This document shows positions 46,285 through 59,092 of a stretch of 64,000 nt of DNA, piece after piece; position 1 is the first letter of the stretch, and each line of letters starts with the position of its first letter. The DNA lies in assembly GCA_037501455.1 (NCBI GenBank), contig CM074865.1:16314501-16378500 (forward strand), read 5' to 3'. A program made the position numbers and the translations under genes. Below the pieces are notes generated by a model. The model saw nothing but the letters and a program-made list of their open reading frames with translations. It was not told the DNA's origin and did no database searches. Origin of the DNA: Lantana camara. Its lineage: Eukaryota > Streptophyta > Magnoliopsida > Lamiales > Verbenaceae.

Positions 46285-49200
46285 ATGATCCGTGGCCTAT
46301 TTTGGAACATTCGGGGAATCGCCGATGATGGGCAAAAACGTATCCTTAAGAACATCTGCAGAAAGAATAAATTAAAATTTGTTGCTATCGTAGAACCTAA
46401 AATTCTTCTTGATTCGAGTCTTATGTGCAATAAATTTAATTTTCATTATGTTATTTGTAATGTTGCTAACAATATTTGGTTTTTCTCTTGCGAGGGAATG
46501 GATGTCGAAGTGCTGGGAGATGATCGGCAATATTTGCACTTAAAGGTCAGCTATACGGATTGGGACAAGCCGGTGTATATCTCAATCATCCATGCTTATA
46601 GCGAAACGTATCTTCGAAGACCTCTGTGGGACTTCTTTAGAGATAATATGGACAACGCTAATCCTTGGATTATTGGAGGTGACTTCAATATTGTTGTGAA
46701 ACCTGAGGAACGAAGAGGGGGCCGATCCCCGGACTTGTTAGGCATTGAGGAGTTTGTGGACTTCATACAGGATAGCGGGTTGATTGAAACTCCATTTGAG
46801 GGATCCCCTTTCACGTGGACTAACAAAACCATTTGGCAACGCATTGATCGGGTTCTAGTGAATGAGTCTTGGGCTAATTTATACTCTATAACTCAGGTCA
46901 AACACCTCTCCCGCGGCACTTCAGACCATTGTCCTTTGCTCATCACTTGTGACAATCCTCAAGATACTCACCCGTCCTCATTCAGATTCCAAGGGATGTG
47001 GCTTAGACACCACAAAATCAAGGAAGTGGTTTCAGAAAATTGGAAGCTACCTATGGCTGCATCAGGACTATGGAAGCTCCACCTTAAACTTCGAAGGTTA
47101 AAGGAATGTCTAAAAGAGTGGAACAAGTCAGTTTTTGGGAATGTTTTTGATTAGGTTAAACTCTCAGAGGAAAAAGCTGCCCAGGCCGAATCTGCCTATG
47201 ATAGGGACCCTTCAGAAGAAAATTTGGTTGTTATGAATAAATGTACGGCTGAATGGAAGAACTGTTTAGCCATGGAAGAAGACTTCTGGCGACAGAAAGC
47301 TACTTGCAAATGGCTGGATGAAGGCGAGCGGAATACCCGATACTTCCACTCTCTGGTTAAGAAAAAACGGTTCCGAAGAACCATAAATTCGATCAATATC
47401 GGAGGGTGCACCATTAGGAACCAAAATGAAATCAGGAACTCTGCCAATAACTACTTCAAAACTTTGCTCTCATCGGATCAGGCTATAGCTGCTTCAAATG
47501 TGGGTATTGATAGCATCCAACCTACATTAAATTGGGAGGATCAGACGAGGCTGTGCAAAATGCCGACCACACAGGAATTACGGCAAGTTATCTTTTCTAT
47601 TAATCCGATTAGGGCAGCAGGCTCAGACGGATTTGGAGCTAGATTTTATCAGACTTTTTGGGATATTATTATGAATGATGTTATGGAGGCTGTAGTGGAT
47701 TTCTTCAATGGGGCACCTCTACCGAAGGCATATACCGCGACGACGGTTATTCTCATTCCGAAAGTGCAAAACCCGGGTCATTGGAAGCACTTTTGCCCAA
47801 TTAGCCTGTGCAACGTGAGTAATAAGATTATCACCAAGCTGCTCAACTCAAGACTTGCTGAAGTGCTCCCCAAAGTTATCTCTCCAAACCAAAGTGGCTT
47901 TGTTCGAGGCCGGAATATCAGTGATAATATTCTATTAGCCCAGGAAATGGTTCACGGGATGGAGAACAAAGGTCGGGCCAAGAATGTTATATTAAAGTTA
48001 GATATGGAAAAGGCCTATGACAGGATTGAGTGGGAATTCCTACTCGAGATGCTACGGAAAAAGGGGTTTCCAGATGAATGGGTGGGTATGATCAAACGGT
48101 GTATCGATAATTGCTGGTTCTCTGTACTAATAAATGGTGTTTCAGCCGGATTCTTCCACTCTGCGAGGGGCTTGCGACAGGGGGACCCTCTTTCGCCTTC
48201 CTTATTTGTCATAGCCTCTGACCTTTTATCATGTCTCTTGAATAGGATGGCAATCAGGGATGGTGCTAGTAGATACAGTGGAACCAAAGACGTGGCAATT
48301 ACGCACCTGTCATATGCAGATGACACTATCATCTTCATGAACAGTCGAGTAAATTCCCTTATTCAGGTGCGCGAAATTATTAACATTTATCAACAGTGCT
48401 CGGGGCAGCGAGTTAATGTGGAAAAAAGCTCATATATTATTGGAGGTCAAGCGGATACAGCTTCAGACGCTGTTAAAGATGTTCTTGGGTTTAAAAGAGA
48501 GTTTCTCCCTATAAAGTATCTAGGTTCCCCCCTTTACAAAGGGAGAAGAAAGGTAATCCTTTTTGAGGATATTATCAACAATCTCCGTAATAAAATTATT
48601 GGATGGGAGAATAATAATCTATCTTATGGAGGAAGGCTGCAATTGATTAAGTCTGTGCTATATGCTACCCCTACCTATTTGCTGCAAATCATGGAACCCC
48701 CTAAGTCAGTGATTCAGAGAATACATCGGATTTTCAACAACTATTTCTAGGGTAGTAATTCTACTACGAAAGCCATCCATTGGGCTTCTTGGGATCGCCT
48801 GACTTACCCCAAGGATGAAGGAGGGATTGGATTTCGGAACCTAGAAGATGTTGTGGAGGCCTTCTCGTATAAGTTATGGTGGAAGCTGAGGACTTTTGAT
48901 AACCTCTGGGCTCGATTCATTAAAAGCAAATATTGTGGGCAGTTGCATCCGTTAAAAGCAAGAGTTTCAAAGTATAGCTCCCCGGGATGGAAACGATTGT
49001 GTGCTATACGGGCCAAAGCGGAACAGCACATTTTTTGGACCCTTTCAAATGGCTCGATTTCCTTTTCAGATGATAAGTGGTTCGATGGGAGAATTGATTG
49101 ACATCCGAACAGACCTAGCCGGGGACTTAAGGGTCAACCTCTTTTGGAATATGAATGGGTGGTGTTTAGCCAACGAGATAGCAGAAGTCCCTATTGCAGC

Positions 49201-50350
49201 TGGTAACGCAGACAATCCAATTTGGAGTTTAGATGCTAATGGAAATTTTACTGTCAAGTCAGTGCATGATAGTATTCGACAAGCAAAGCCAAAATCTGAG
49301 ATGCTAAAGGCCATATGGAGCACTGACATCATGCCAACGACTCTCATCTTCGTACTACGTTTATTAATGGACTGGCTGCCATTGGATGATCGACTTGAAA
49401 GAAAAGGAATAGCGGTGCCATCTAAATGTGCTTGCTGTGCAGATCGAGAGACCACTGATCATGTCTTCTTTTCGAACGAAAAAATGAGAAAGGTGTGGAG
49501 TCACTTTGGTGCCATTTTCGGAATTCAACTAACAAATGAATCCTCCCCTTGGAGCATGCTGCACCTTTGGATCAACTCCTCACCATATAGCTCTTCGAAG
49601 CACGTCAGGATTGTTATTCCAGTCCTCATTCTTTGGTTTTCTTGGCTGGAAAGAAATCGAAGCAAGCATCAAGGGAGTCGCTATTCTTTTATTAATATTA
49701 TTTCCCGTGTTAAAAATCAAATTTTCCTCCTTAATAAAATTGGACATTTGCGTAGGGAATGGTGGCGTGGAGACCTTCATACGGCGAGGAAGTTTGGCGT
49801 TAATCTTGAGGAAAAAAGGACCCGTAGCCAAGAGGTGATCAGATGACTTAAACCACCTTTGGATTGGATGAAACTAAATATCGATGGCTCCTCCCGTGGA
49901 AACCCCGGTCCAACGGGGATTGGTGGCCTGATACGAAACGCAAATGGAGTGGTTATTTATGCCTACAGCTCCGGAATCGGACATGCCTCAAATATTGAAG
50001 CTGAATTGAGAGCGATGGCATGGGGAGTACGGAAAGCACTAGATCTGAGGTGCTCTAAACTCTGGATTGAGGTAGACGCTAAGGTAGCTATTGATATATT
50101 AAACCGAGGCGTTTCAGGAATTACAGTAATTCAGCTGGCGATTTTGGAGATTAGAAAATGGACTAAGGGCATGGAAGTGAAGATCTCACATATCTATAGA
50201 GAAGGAAATAAGGCGGCCGACGACTTGGCGACTTGGGGGGCTCGAGCACAACATTCTTGGTCCTTTCCTAATCTACCAATGCAAGGATATATTGAAGGGA
50301 TTATTAGAATGGACAAGTGGAATATCCCCAACATCCGTACTTGGAAATGA
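46285..50350 (+). pseudogene. LINE ORF2: endonuclease, RT, zf-RVT, RNase H (disrupted)
   Basis: ATG 46285 lies 20 bp after the ORF1 stop. The APE-type endonuclease (46285-47154) shows WNIRG, EPK, GGDFN, IDRVLVN and SDHCPL. The RT (47224-48750) has LKLDMEKAYDRIEW, GLRQGDPLSPSLF and the catalytic LSYADDTIIF. A zinc-finger-like CACCADRETTDH follows, and the RNase H (49859-50350) retains NIDGSSRGNPGP, NIEAELRA, EVDAK and REGNKAADDLA. Breaks: in-frame TAG at 47152, TAG at 48748 (Trp expected in YFWG), a +1 frame change within about 49000-49100, and TGA at 49844 (Trp expected in RWLKPP). All catalytic residues are intact, so decay is fairly recent. Cannot make a full ORF2 protein. Confidence 0.93.
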
Positions 50351-51138
50351 TGAATAAATGTATCATGTTGAGATGGGAAGTTCCATCTTCTTCCAGTAGG
50401 AATGCAGAGTTGACTCCATGGATGCAGAGAAAGGCTGCTGTCATGATCTTGGGTGGCTGCTGTGCTTGTAATAAGAGCAAGACTGAGAAGTTGCTGAAGC
50501 TAAAGTCGAACAAAGACTTGAATAATGGGAGCATTTCTAGAACTTATACTACGTATTTAAATTTCAATATTTATTTTAAAGCAACAGGGCCTATATTCCT
50601 TGATCTTTGCCTGGGTCGGTTGTATTTTTCTTGGAGACAGGACACGATGGAGGAGGTCGGGAGACAAAGATTGCATCATCGGATATGGCAAGCGAGTAAC
50701 ATGAGAATTGACGGATCTCGGTTGTTCCTTTTAGCCAACCCCCAATCAGACCGCAAAATTTGTAGCCTCGTGGACGCTAACGACATGTATGCGAGTCTTC
50801 GTTGCCAGATGAGTATCTCTCTGATACTCGTCATTTCTACCCGGATGTCTGGGCGCCTCCCAAGGAGGCCAGCGGAGAATCCGAATCGCTCGTTTAGTAT
50901 GAGGGGCTGTTTTATGTTTACTAATATGCCTAAGTGGCCTTGTAAGGTCCAGATTTATGCCAATTTGCTCTGGATGAATTCCCACGCGTTGTATTTTGTT
51001 TCTTTTCGTGGGCACTCGTGTCTCAACAGTATACTTGATCTTTGGATCATGAACGCTTGTATCTTCACTTGGGGTTTGATTGGTTATATATGAGGAGGGG
51101 GCCTCGCTAACCCTACGACTTTCGGGTCGGTTTGTTCC
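50351..51138 (+). other. LINE 3' UTR
   Basis: Between the ORF2 stop and the poly-A tail. GC-richer than the flanks, without recognisable coding domain. Confidence 0.7.
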
Positions 51139-51163
51139 AAAAAAAAAAAGGGTTAATTACATC

Positions 51164-51183
51164 TGACCCCCCCCCCCCCCCCC
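51164..51183. repeat. Poly-C tract in the MULE left TIR
   Basis: A run of about 17 C after TGA. The other TIR has no such run at this place, so the tract expanded after insertion or is an assembly artefact. Confidence 0.85.
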
Positions 51184-51299
51184 AATTAGATAGGGTAATT
51201 ACAGTTCGTATCCCACTTTTAGATATAATTACAGACACCCTCCCGCTGGAGTTTGTTAATTACACTTAACCCCCAAAAAATTAGGGTTCCGTTAAAAAT

Positions 51300-52013
51300 T
51301 TGATGATGTCAACAAAAATATATGCAAAAATCCAAAATTACCCCTGTTGACTTTGCTCCAATTTTTATTATCGATTATGCCCTAGGGGGTTAATTGTAAT
51401 TTAATAAATTAAAATAGGAGTCGTGTGTAATTTTTTGTGTTAAAATTTCAATCAAAATTTTGAATTAGAATTAGCCGTTGCAAAGACTACTTTCATGTCT
51501 AACGTGACTATTATTTTCAGAATTCTTAGCCTATAAATATTGAGTGTCACAACAAAAACACGAACCAATAATTAATCTCTCTCATGACTTCACGTAGCTA
51601 TTCTTAGGACCCTCATTACAACAGCTTAATTCAATGGAATTTATCATAAAACAGGTTGATACAATATCAATACAACAACTATAATAAGTTGCAATTCAAC
51701 ACAACAACTTTAATTCCTTTAATAAAAACTACAATCAAGTTATAATAAAAGGCATAACCTCATAACAAAAAATAATGAAGTCCTAACAACATATGCTTCA
51801 ATACCTAAATATTCATCAAGCTATTACAGTGCCATCATAACAACATAATTGACTAACTTAGTGTAGTAGCTTCAAAACAGAAGTCTCACTAACAATAGCT
51901 TCATCAAATGTAGCATTCTCATATAAGCGCCCACAAAAACAACCAAACGATTGACAAATTAAAATCATAAGATTTCTTCCAAAATTACCAAAAATTGTCG
52001 TCTTAGATAGGCC
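51300..52013. other. MULE 3' subterminal non-coding region
   Basis: AT-rich with ACAACA/CAATAC-type repeats at 51610-51830. No gene. Confidence 0.5.
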
Positions 52014-54811
52014 CTAAATAGATGATCCTTGCGTTGGTGGTTCGGTTGAAGATGATGCATTTTTTCTTCTAGGCCTGCCCCTACCGTTTCCTCTATTCAT
52101 TGACATTCTTGTGACAGATGAGGTACTACTTGTTGTCCTATTAGTTTTGTTGTTCAGATTTGATTTGCATTGAAGTTGTGATTCGTTGACACCTCCATTA
52201 TCCACATTCCCTCGTCTATTGGCCTGCATAGCAACATAAATCATATCAAAATTTCATAATAAAAATAACAAAATAACAATAATAACAGAACCTAAATTAC
52301 CTAGTTTAATCCTTCTTTACATGACCTTTTATTATGTCCTATTCCACCACAGGTTCCAAATTTCACTTTTTCTCTCTTCCTTGACGGCACCACTCTTGGT
52401 GCTTCACCAACCTCTCTTCTTATGTGCTTTTTAGGTCTTCCGCGAGGTCTTTTAATCAATGGTGGTAATATTTTCTTAGGCTCAACTTCCATTTCTAGCC
52501 AAAAACTATAGATGGAATACCTTTAATTTTGTGGCTATTTACTTTCATAAAGATCTCTACACTATAACTGTGGTGAACATATTCCTCAGTGTTCTGTCTC
52601 TTATGAGTTATCACAGCGGTAGCATGCTTACAAGGGATCCCAATCAAATCCCAAAACCCACAATCGCAATGTCTAAGCCTAAGATCAACAATGAAGAGTC
52701 TAATCCCATCATTCACTTGGAATTCATGTGTCCCCCCCCCCCCCCCCCCCCCCAATACATTGCATTTTGCACCATCTTCTTTTATTAAGTTTAGTATTTT
52801 GACAATCCTACAACAAACAAAATTTTTCCATCTCTTCGCCCTCTGATATCTAGTCTCTATCCTGTTCATAATTTTTGCCCTCAAACCATCTATTAATTTA
52901 TGAATATGCTGCATTCTTAGATCTCCAGTTCACGCATTAAAAGACTCACTTAAGTTATTTGTGACATGGTCATTCTTAATGTCTAAACTAAAAGCATGTC
53001 TAGCCCATAGGGAGGTATCACCCATGTCAACAACATATTGATAAGCAGTAGGTTTAACTTCTTTTAATCTATTCATTGCAGATTTTCCACTTAAGTCCAT
53101 AATATTCTGCATAATATAAGTAAATCCCAAATTATAAAACAAATTTATACCTTGCAGCAGCCCAAAACAGTTTTTTTTATACCAATATACCAGCATGTTG
53201 CAGCCTTAAGTTTGCATATATATATATATATGTCTGCAACACTTCCTATGAACAACATTAGGTGCCACATCCGTAATTGCCTCAACAAGTCCCTATTTCA
53301 CAAAATAAGAACAGTAAATTAATAACATAAAATGGAATAACTCTGAGAGAATAAAATGAGAATAATATAAGTCAATTGGATGTAAAAATAACCTTCTATC
53401 TATTTGTCATGAAAGTCCACTATTTACCATCATAAAATCCACTAAGCATTTGTGCTAAACAATTTAAAAAGAACCCCCAGCTTTCCTTATTTTTTGTTTC
53501 TAAAACATCAAATGCAATGGGATACAAACACATGTTGCCATCTAAAGACACTGCAGACAACAATATACCTCCATAATTTCCTTTTAGATGGCATCCATCT
53601 AAACTAATAAACGGTTAACATCCATCCAAAAATCGTTGCTTTAAAGCCTCAAGTCCTATCAAAAAAATAAATAAATAAAATAAATTATAATATCAAAAAT
53701 AGTGACATACTATAAGTTAATTACAAAGAATTTACAAATATTAGTCCTTTAAACTTGATTACCAATGAAAAATCTCTTGAAGTTTGGCTCCCTTGGCACC
53801 ATCCCATTTTGATCTAAATTGAACTGGAACCTTAATGTGTTTCCTGGATTAGTCCTTTGAACCATCCGTGCGTATTGTGACATTATTGCATATGATTAAG
53901 CTAGGTTGCCGTTGATAATCACATTTGTCTTCAATCTTGCCCTGTACAATTGCATGTACTTTGGCTTCACTCCGCAATTCTAACTTCAATACACTCACTT
54001 TGATGCCCGGTTGTGTTCTTAATATTGGAACAATCTTCTCAGCAATCCATATTGAGTTGGCCTCTTTGATATTATCCACTCTAACACAAGAGTGATCAGA
54101 AATGCACTTTTTTATCATAAATGAAGTCTCGTCACTAGCATCAGTAACAACTGAAGCATGAATTCTCCAAGGACATTTTTTATTGGCACATTTGACAATT
54201 ATCCTTGTTTTCTCATTCTTCACTCTCTTAATCTTGATACCAGTTCTAATAATGTACTCTTTCAAAGTTCTCCTGAACTCCTTCACTGAAGCAAAGACTT
54301 CCTTTCTCTTTAAAATTGAATTGCTCGTACGGATTCTCAGGTATTTGTACTTTAGTTAAATCAGACCATCCTCCAAGTGGATCTTCTGGAATCTCTTCAT
54401 CACTTTCATTGTATAACTCACATCCATCAGATGAATCGTAATTTGATAACTCATTAGTAGGGACATCAGCTACAATCATCAAAGAAGAGTCTGAAGTTGT
54501 TGTATCAGCCACTTGCAAATTCTCATCTTCCACAATATGTTATGCTTTTGTGACAACAGATTCTTCCTGAACTAATAACTTTTCCTCCTCACTCTCAAAC
54601 AAATCTTCAAAGTACTCCGTGTCGGGATGATCATCGAAATCTTCTTTGGATATCTCTTCTAAATCTCTATCTACCAATCTAACCTGCTCTCCAGACTCAT
54701 CATCTCCTTGATTGTCCCCATCATCAACACAACCTCGTTATCATCATTAACATTATTTCCAAGATCACCACCTTCAAAACCCACATCTTTCCCATCACCC
54801 TTGTCATCCAT
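52014..54811 (-). pseudogene. MuDR-type (mudrA-like) transposase gene, decayed
   Basis: Read from 54811 down: an acidic N-terminus; the MuDR N-terminal zinc-binding domain (KCANKKCPWRIHASV, CISDHSC; 54286-53849); the catalytic domain, with SLDGCHLKGNYGGILLSAVS (about 53600) and YPIAFDVLETKNKESWGFFL; then the block FMT-N-R-stop-K (about 53390-53415), where the family has SDRQKG; then GLVEAITDVAPN after a likely intron (53296-53390). Further down are HVTNNLSESFNAW, the SWIM finger CDCGFWDLIGIPCKHA (about 52650) and a C-terminal AT-hook RPRGRPKK with a CCHC-type CGGIGHNKRSC. Frameshifts, stops, a (TA)n run and a poly-C tract (52732-52753) disrupt it. The second catalytic Asp reads as Asn. Inactive. 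Confidence 0.88.
52732..52753. repeat. Poly-C tract inside the transposase
   Basis: About 21 C in a row on the plus strand, read as a Gly run on the coding strand between NVLG and THEFQ. Not expected in a functional transposase. Confidence 0.85.
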
Positions 54812-55350
54812 AGCATTTTTGGTAGACACCAACTCTAGATAAGCACAAATACAATATCATGCATAAAATCTCATAGAACTTCAATTGGGTTCTAACACGG
54901 GCCAAAATGAGAAAGAAAAATAGGAAAAGAACCATTTCAAATAGAAAAGCATGTGTCTATAGTATACATAGATAACACCTAAATGATACTTCATAACCAC
55001 AAAAAAAACCAGAATTTCATCAGAAAATACCTAAAAAACGATAAAAGCCCCTTAAAAAGAGAAAATTTGTGGGTAAACCTTAATAACATGCTCTCGTAAT
55101 ACACTATAGAAACAAAAAGGACACTAAAACAAAAAATCACTAATTTTAAGTTTTGAAATTCTTTAATAACATACTTCCCGCATGATTTCTTCTAGTAATA
55201 CAAAACTTTTTAGGGAAACAACGCTAAAAATGCAAGAATCTGAACAAAAGTTTTCAAATATGCTACAGAACCGACCTTTCATGGATGAAAATTGCTTCAA
55301 ATCGTTCAACCCGTAAGCGCTAGAAACCAATTAACTATTTCCTTAGTAGA
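54812..55350. other. MULE 5' subterminal region
   Basis: Between the transposase start and the copia insertion. It continues at 60504-60840. No gene. Confidence 0.5.
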
Positions 55351-55640
55351 TGAAATAAAATAGGATAAACTAGAGGAAGTAGAGAAAAATAAAGTAAACT
55401 GAAATAAAGAATGAGCAGCAGAAAACAAACGTCTTTATTTAGCATAAACCTTCATTTGAGAAATACATTGGATATCTGAAATATTTAAAGATAATCTGCT
55501 AACAAGACTACCTAAAAATACTCTAACTAAATAAATATTTGGTAAACTTATTCTACCAGAAAATAGGAACGACTAATTGCTAGACAAACCATTGACTTGG
55601 TAAATAAATAATTCAAGATAAGATGCACTAACTTTTAACA
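55351..55640 (-). repeat. 3' LTR of the copia element
   Basis: 290 bp, matching 60206-60498. Confidence 0.93.
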
Positions 55641-55647
55641 CCCCCTC

Positions 55648-58075
55648 TTAGTGCATGCTTAGCACTAATGACTCTAAGAACAGCTCTAAATTCTTCTTAG
55701 GCTTTGCTAAAGCTTTAGTAAATATATCAACAGCTTGCTCACATGTAGGGATTGCCTCAAGCTCAACTTTTTTATTTAGAACCTTTTCTCGAATGTAGTG
55801 ATGTCGAACTTCAATGTGTTTCGTTTGCCCATGGAAAACCGGATTCGATGTGAGTTTAATGGCACTTTCGTTGTCATACTTGATTTGCACAGGATGATTG
55901 ATTTCAAACATCATGTCTCTAATCAATCTTTCTAACCACATGCATTCTTGGGCAGCCATGGTTGCTGCAACATACTTAGGTTCCGTACTTGATAATGCTA
56001 CCACAGATTGTTTCTTGTTGCACCAGGATATTACTGCAGAACTAACATCAAAACAATAGCCATTAGTTGAGTGTCTATCATTTGCATTTCCTCCCCAATC
56101 CATATCAGTAAAACCACTTAGCAGAAAATATTTAGTTTGCTTGTAAAGAAGACCATAATCAAGAGAGCTCTTTATATATCGTAGAATTCTTCTAGCTACA
56201 TCTAAATGAGAGGTTTTAGGCTGCTGCATAAATTGAGAAACTATACCAACAGAGAAAAAGATCTCTGGTCGTGTGATAGTTAAATAGATCAAACTACCAG
56301 CGAGTTTTCGACATTATTGAGCATCATTTAACAGCTTCCCTTCATCTTTTAAAAGCTTGAGATGAGGTTCCATTGGAGTTACTTTATATTTTGAATCTTG
56401 CATACCGAAGCGCTGCAAAAGCTCATTTGCATATCTCTTTTGAGATATGAAATATCCTTGCTCACATTTCTGCACTTCCAAACCAAGAAAACAACCAACC
56501 TACCCTAAATTCTTCATATCAAAACGAATAGACAACTCATTCTTCAACATGAAAATCTCAGCTTTATTATCTCCTGTGATTATCATGTCATCCACATATA
56601 ATAGGACTAGCAAATGCACATTTGAATCTAATTTAATGAATAAACTAGAATCTGCATCAGAGACTTTAAAGCCACAAAAGATAAAATATTGAGTAACTTT
56701 ACCATACCAAGCAAATGGTGCTTGTTTAAGACCACATAACGCCTTCTTCAACCGACAAACATGGTGAGGATAATGCTTAGAAACATATCCTTTAGGCTAC
56801 TCTATAAATACTTCACGATACAACTCCCCGTAAAGAAAGGCATTCTTTATATCGAGTTGCCACAATTTTCAACCTTTATACGCAACAAGAGCAATTATGG
56901 ATCTTAGTGTTACCATTTTTGCAACTGGACTAAAAGTCACCTCATAATTCAATCCATAGCTTTGAGAGAATCCACGTGCAACAAGTCGAGCTTTACACTT
57001 GTCAACAGTCGCATCAGATTTTTCTTTAAACGAAAAAAACACTTACAAGTGATTGGCCCACAATTTTCAGGTTTAGGCACCAATTCCCAAGTCTGATTTT
57101 TATTTAAAGTTTCAATTTCTTCCTGCATTGCTGCTTTCCATTCAGGAGAAAATTTGTATTCTTCATAACTTGTTGGTTGTCCCTCGTGTACTGCTCTTGT
57201 AAAGAAACATGAGGTAACTATTCAATGATTTAATTATACCTCATAATCTTTCAGATAAGATGGTTGTCTTCTCTCTCTTGTAGGCCTCCTTTCTACTTGT
57301 TACTCATTATTGTCTGAATTCGAGGTATTTATAACTGAGAATTCATCAATACTTTCCGGAAGTAGCTGCACAGTACTTTCTTGATTCCCACTAAAAATAG
57401 ATTTTTTTCTGAAGAGGGTAATTAGAAGGTATCTCATCAAATAAAACTTCTCTAGAAGTAACAAACTTCTTTGTTTCTGGATCCATACATCTCCACCCTT
57501 TCCTACATGAATCATAGCCAACAAAAATACACTTCTTTGCTTTCGAATCAAGGTTAGTTCTGTTAGATTTTGGAATATGAACGTAACAGATTGAACCAAA
57601 CACACGAAAGTAACTTACATTTGGCTTTGAATCATATAGAGTTTTCAAAAGGTGATTTATCTTTACCTGGCCAAGAAGGTAAACAATTAATCACGTGGCA
57701 TGCACATTGAATAGCTTCAACCCATAATTCTCGAAGGAGGTTTTTATGGTGCAGCCAAGAAAGACTCATAGAGATGAGGTGAGCTAATTTTCTTTCAGAA
57801 ACACCATTCTGTTGGGGGGTATTTGGACACATCATCTGTCTTAAAATACCATTTTTATCACAAAATTTGAAGAAATCATCTGACACAAATTCACCTCCAT
57901 TGTCGCTCCTTAAGCATTTAATTTTCGACCCAAATTCAACAAACTTTGACAGAGCTTCATTCTTCTCTTTCAAGAATTTCAACCACGTATACATTGAGAA
58001 ATCATCCACCAAAATCATTACATACATGTTCCCACTGTAACTTGGTGTTCTCATTGGTCTTTGTACCACTTGTGC
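55648..58075 (-). pseudogene. Copia pol: integrase core, RT and RNase H, broken
   Basis: Sense order from 58075 down: integrase core (RPMRTPSYSGNMYVMILVDD, RSDNGGEF, PNTPQQNGVSERK), the post-core FRVFGSICYVHIPKSNR, RT (KKALCGLKQAPFAWYGK, LLYVDDMIITGD, FDMKNLG) and RNase H (ISWCNKKQSVVALSSTE, KHIEVRHHYIREKV). Several frame changes and stops, for example around 57400, 56800-57250 and 56290-56500. The catalytic YVDD is intact. The zinc-binding N-terminus of the integrase is missing because of a deletion at about 58050-58085. Non-functional. Confidence 0.9.
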
Positions 58076-59092
58076 CAAGTTTAACATCTCCTTCTTCCAC
58101 CACGGGATATGTTGAGTTATCAGCTGTAATGATAACTCTTTCCCCGTCATGTTTACGCAGCCCAAAAAGTGAAGAATCATTTCCAGTTACGTGATGAGAA
58201 CATCCCGAATCAATGATCCATTCATCTTTGTTCCTTTCACAGTTGAAAAGAGCCTCTGTTTGTGTCGATTGAACGACTTCCTTCTCTACTTTAACTGATT
58301 CTGTGGTGGAGCATTTCTCCCATTTGGTTTGCTCTGTTTCTTCATTCTTACTAGCAATGTTGGCTTTAGAGAGCTTTGTAAAATAAAATCTCTTGATGTG
58401 CCCCAATCTGCCACATCTAAACCACTTGACTGGGTTCTTATTTTGCGAGTTATTGTCGGTAGCTTTCTTATTCTTTTCGTAATTTTTGTTTCCACTAGTC
58501 AAGTACTTCTTATGTTTTCCTTTTGAGAGGAGAACAACATCAGAGTCTGAACTTTTTGCCTTTTGCTTTGCCAATGCTTCTTGATTTGAAAGCAAGGTTT
58601 CTAGTTCTTCAACTGAGGGTTGATTTGCCCAACCTTGAATGGAGGTAACAAAAGGAATGTATTCCTCCCTTAATCCTCGAATAAGAAATCGTCGCATCCT
58701 TGCATCACAGATTTTCTCATCCATATCTAATTCTGAAATTTCAGCACACAAGTTCTTAACCCGCAAAAAAATTCAGAAATAGACATACCTCCTTGTATTA
58801 GAGAAGCCAACTCATTCTCTAATAATTGAAGTCTTGTTGTGTTCTTTCTAGAAAACAGCCTTTCCAGATTCTCTCAAACTTCTTTTGGAGAATTAACATC
58901 CCGGATGTGGTCGATGAACTCCTTGCTGATTGAGGTCCTTAAGGTAAAAAGAGTCTTGCCACACCTGATCTTCCATTTTCTCCGGGGGGCTCAGCATTGT
59001 CCGGAGTATCTATTGGAATTTCAGCAGCATCACTAGCAACTAACTCCCACAAGTCCTGACCTTGAAGGTAAGCTTCCATGCACATTCTCCAA
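58050..59092 (-). pseudogene. Copia gag and protease (disrupted)
   Basis: From 59092 down: the gag start (RMCMEAYLQGQDLWELV), then after a gap the gag body (RMRRFLIRGLREEYIPFVTS, VEELETLLSNQEAL), a degenerate knuckle WFRCGRLGHIKRFY whose second and last Cys positions are altered, and the protease active-site block WIIDSGCSHHVTGND. The frame runs into the integrase in the wrong phase (about 58050-58080), showing an internal deletion. The gag N-terminus continues upstream of the hAT insertion at 60022-60150 (for example NYKYW joined to RMCMEAY). Confidence 0.88.

Larger units (their letters stand above)
44716..51149 (+). mobile_element. Full-length L1-type LINE with 16-bp TSD and poly-A tail
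   Basis: Flanked by AAGGGTTAATTACATC (44700-44715 and 51148-51163, overlap with poly-A uncertain) and ending in an A-run (51139-51149), as expected of target-primed reverse transcription. It contains a 5' UTR, ORF1, ORF2 and a 0.8-kb 3' UTR. It inserted in the terminus of the MULE, whose TIR resumes immediately after the poly-A. The frame at 50317-51093 is in the 3' UTR and has no domain. Confidence 0.93.

Noticed and set aside
50317..51093. 258-codon plus-strand open frame after LINE ORF2
   Set aside because: Lies in the LINE 3' UTR before the poly-A, out of ORF2 phase, with no domain.
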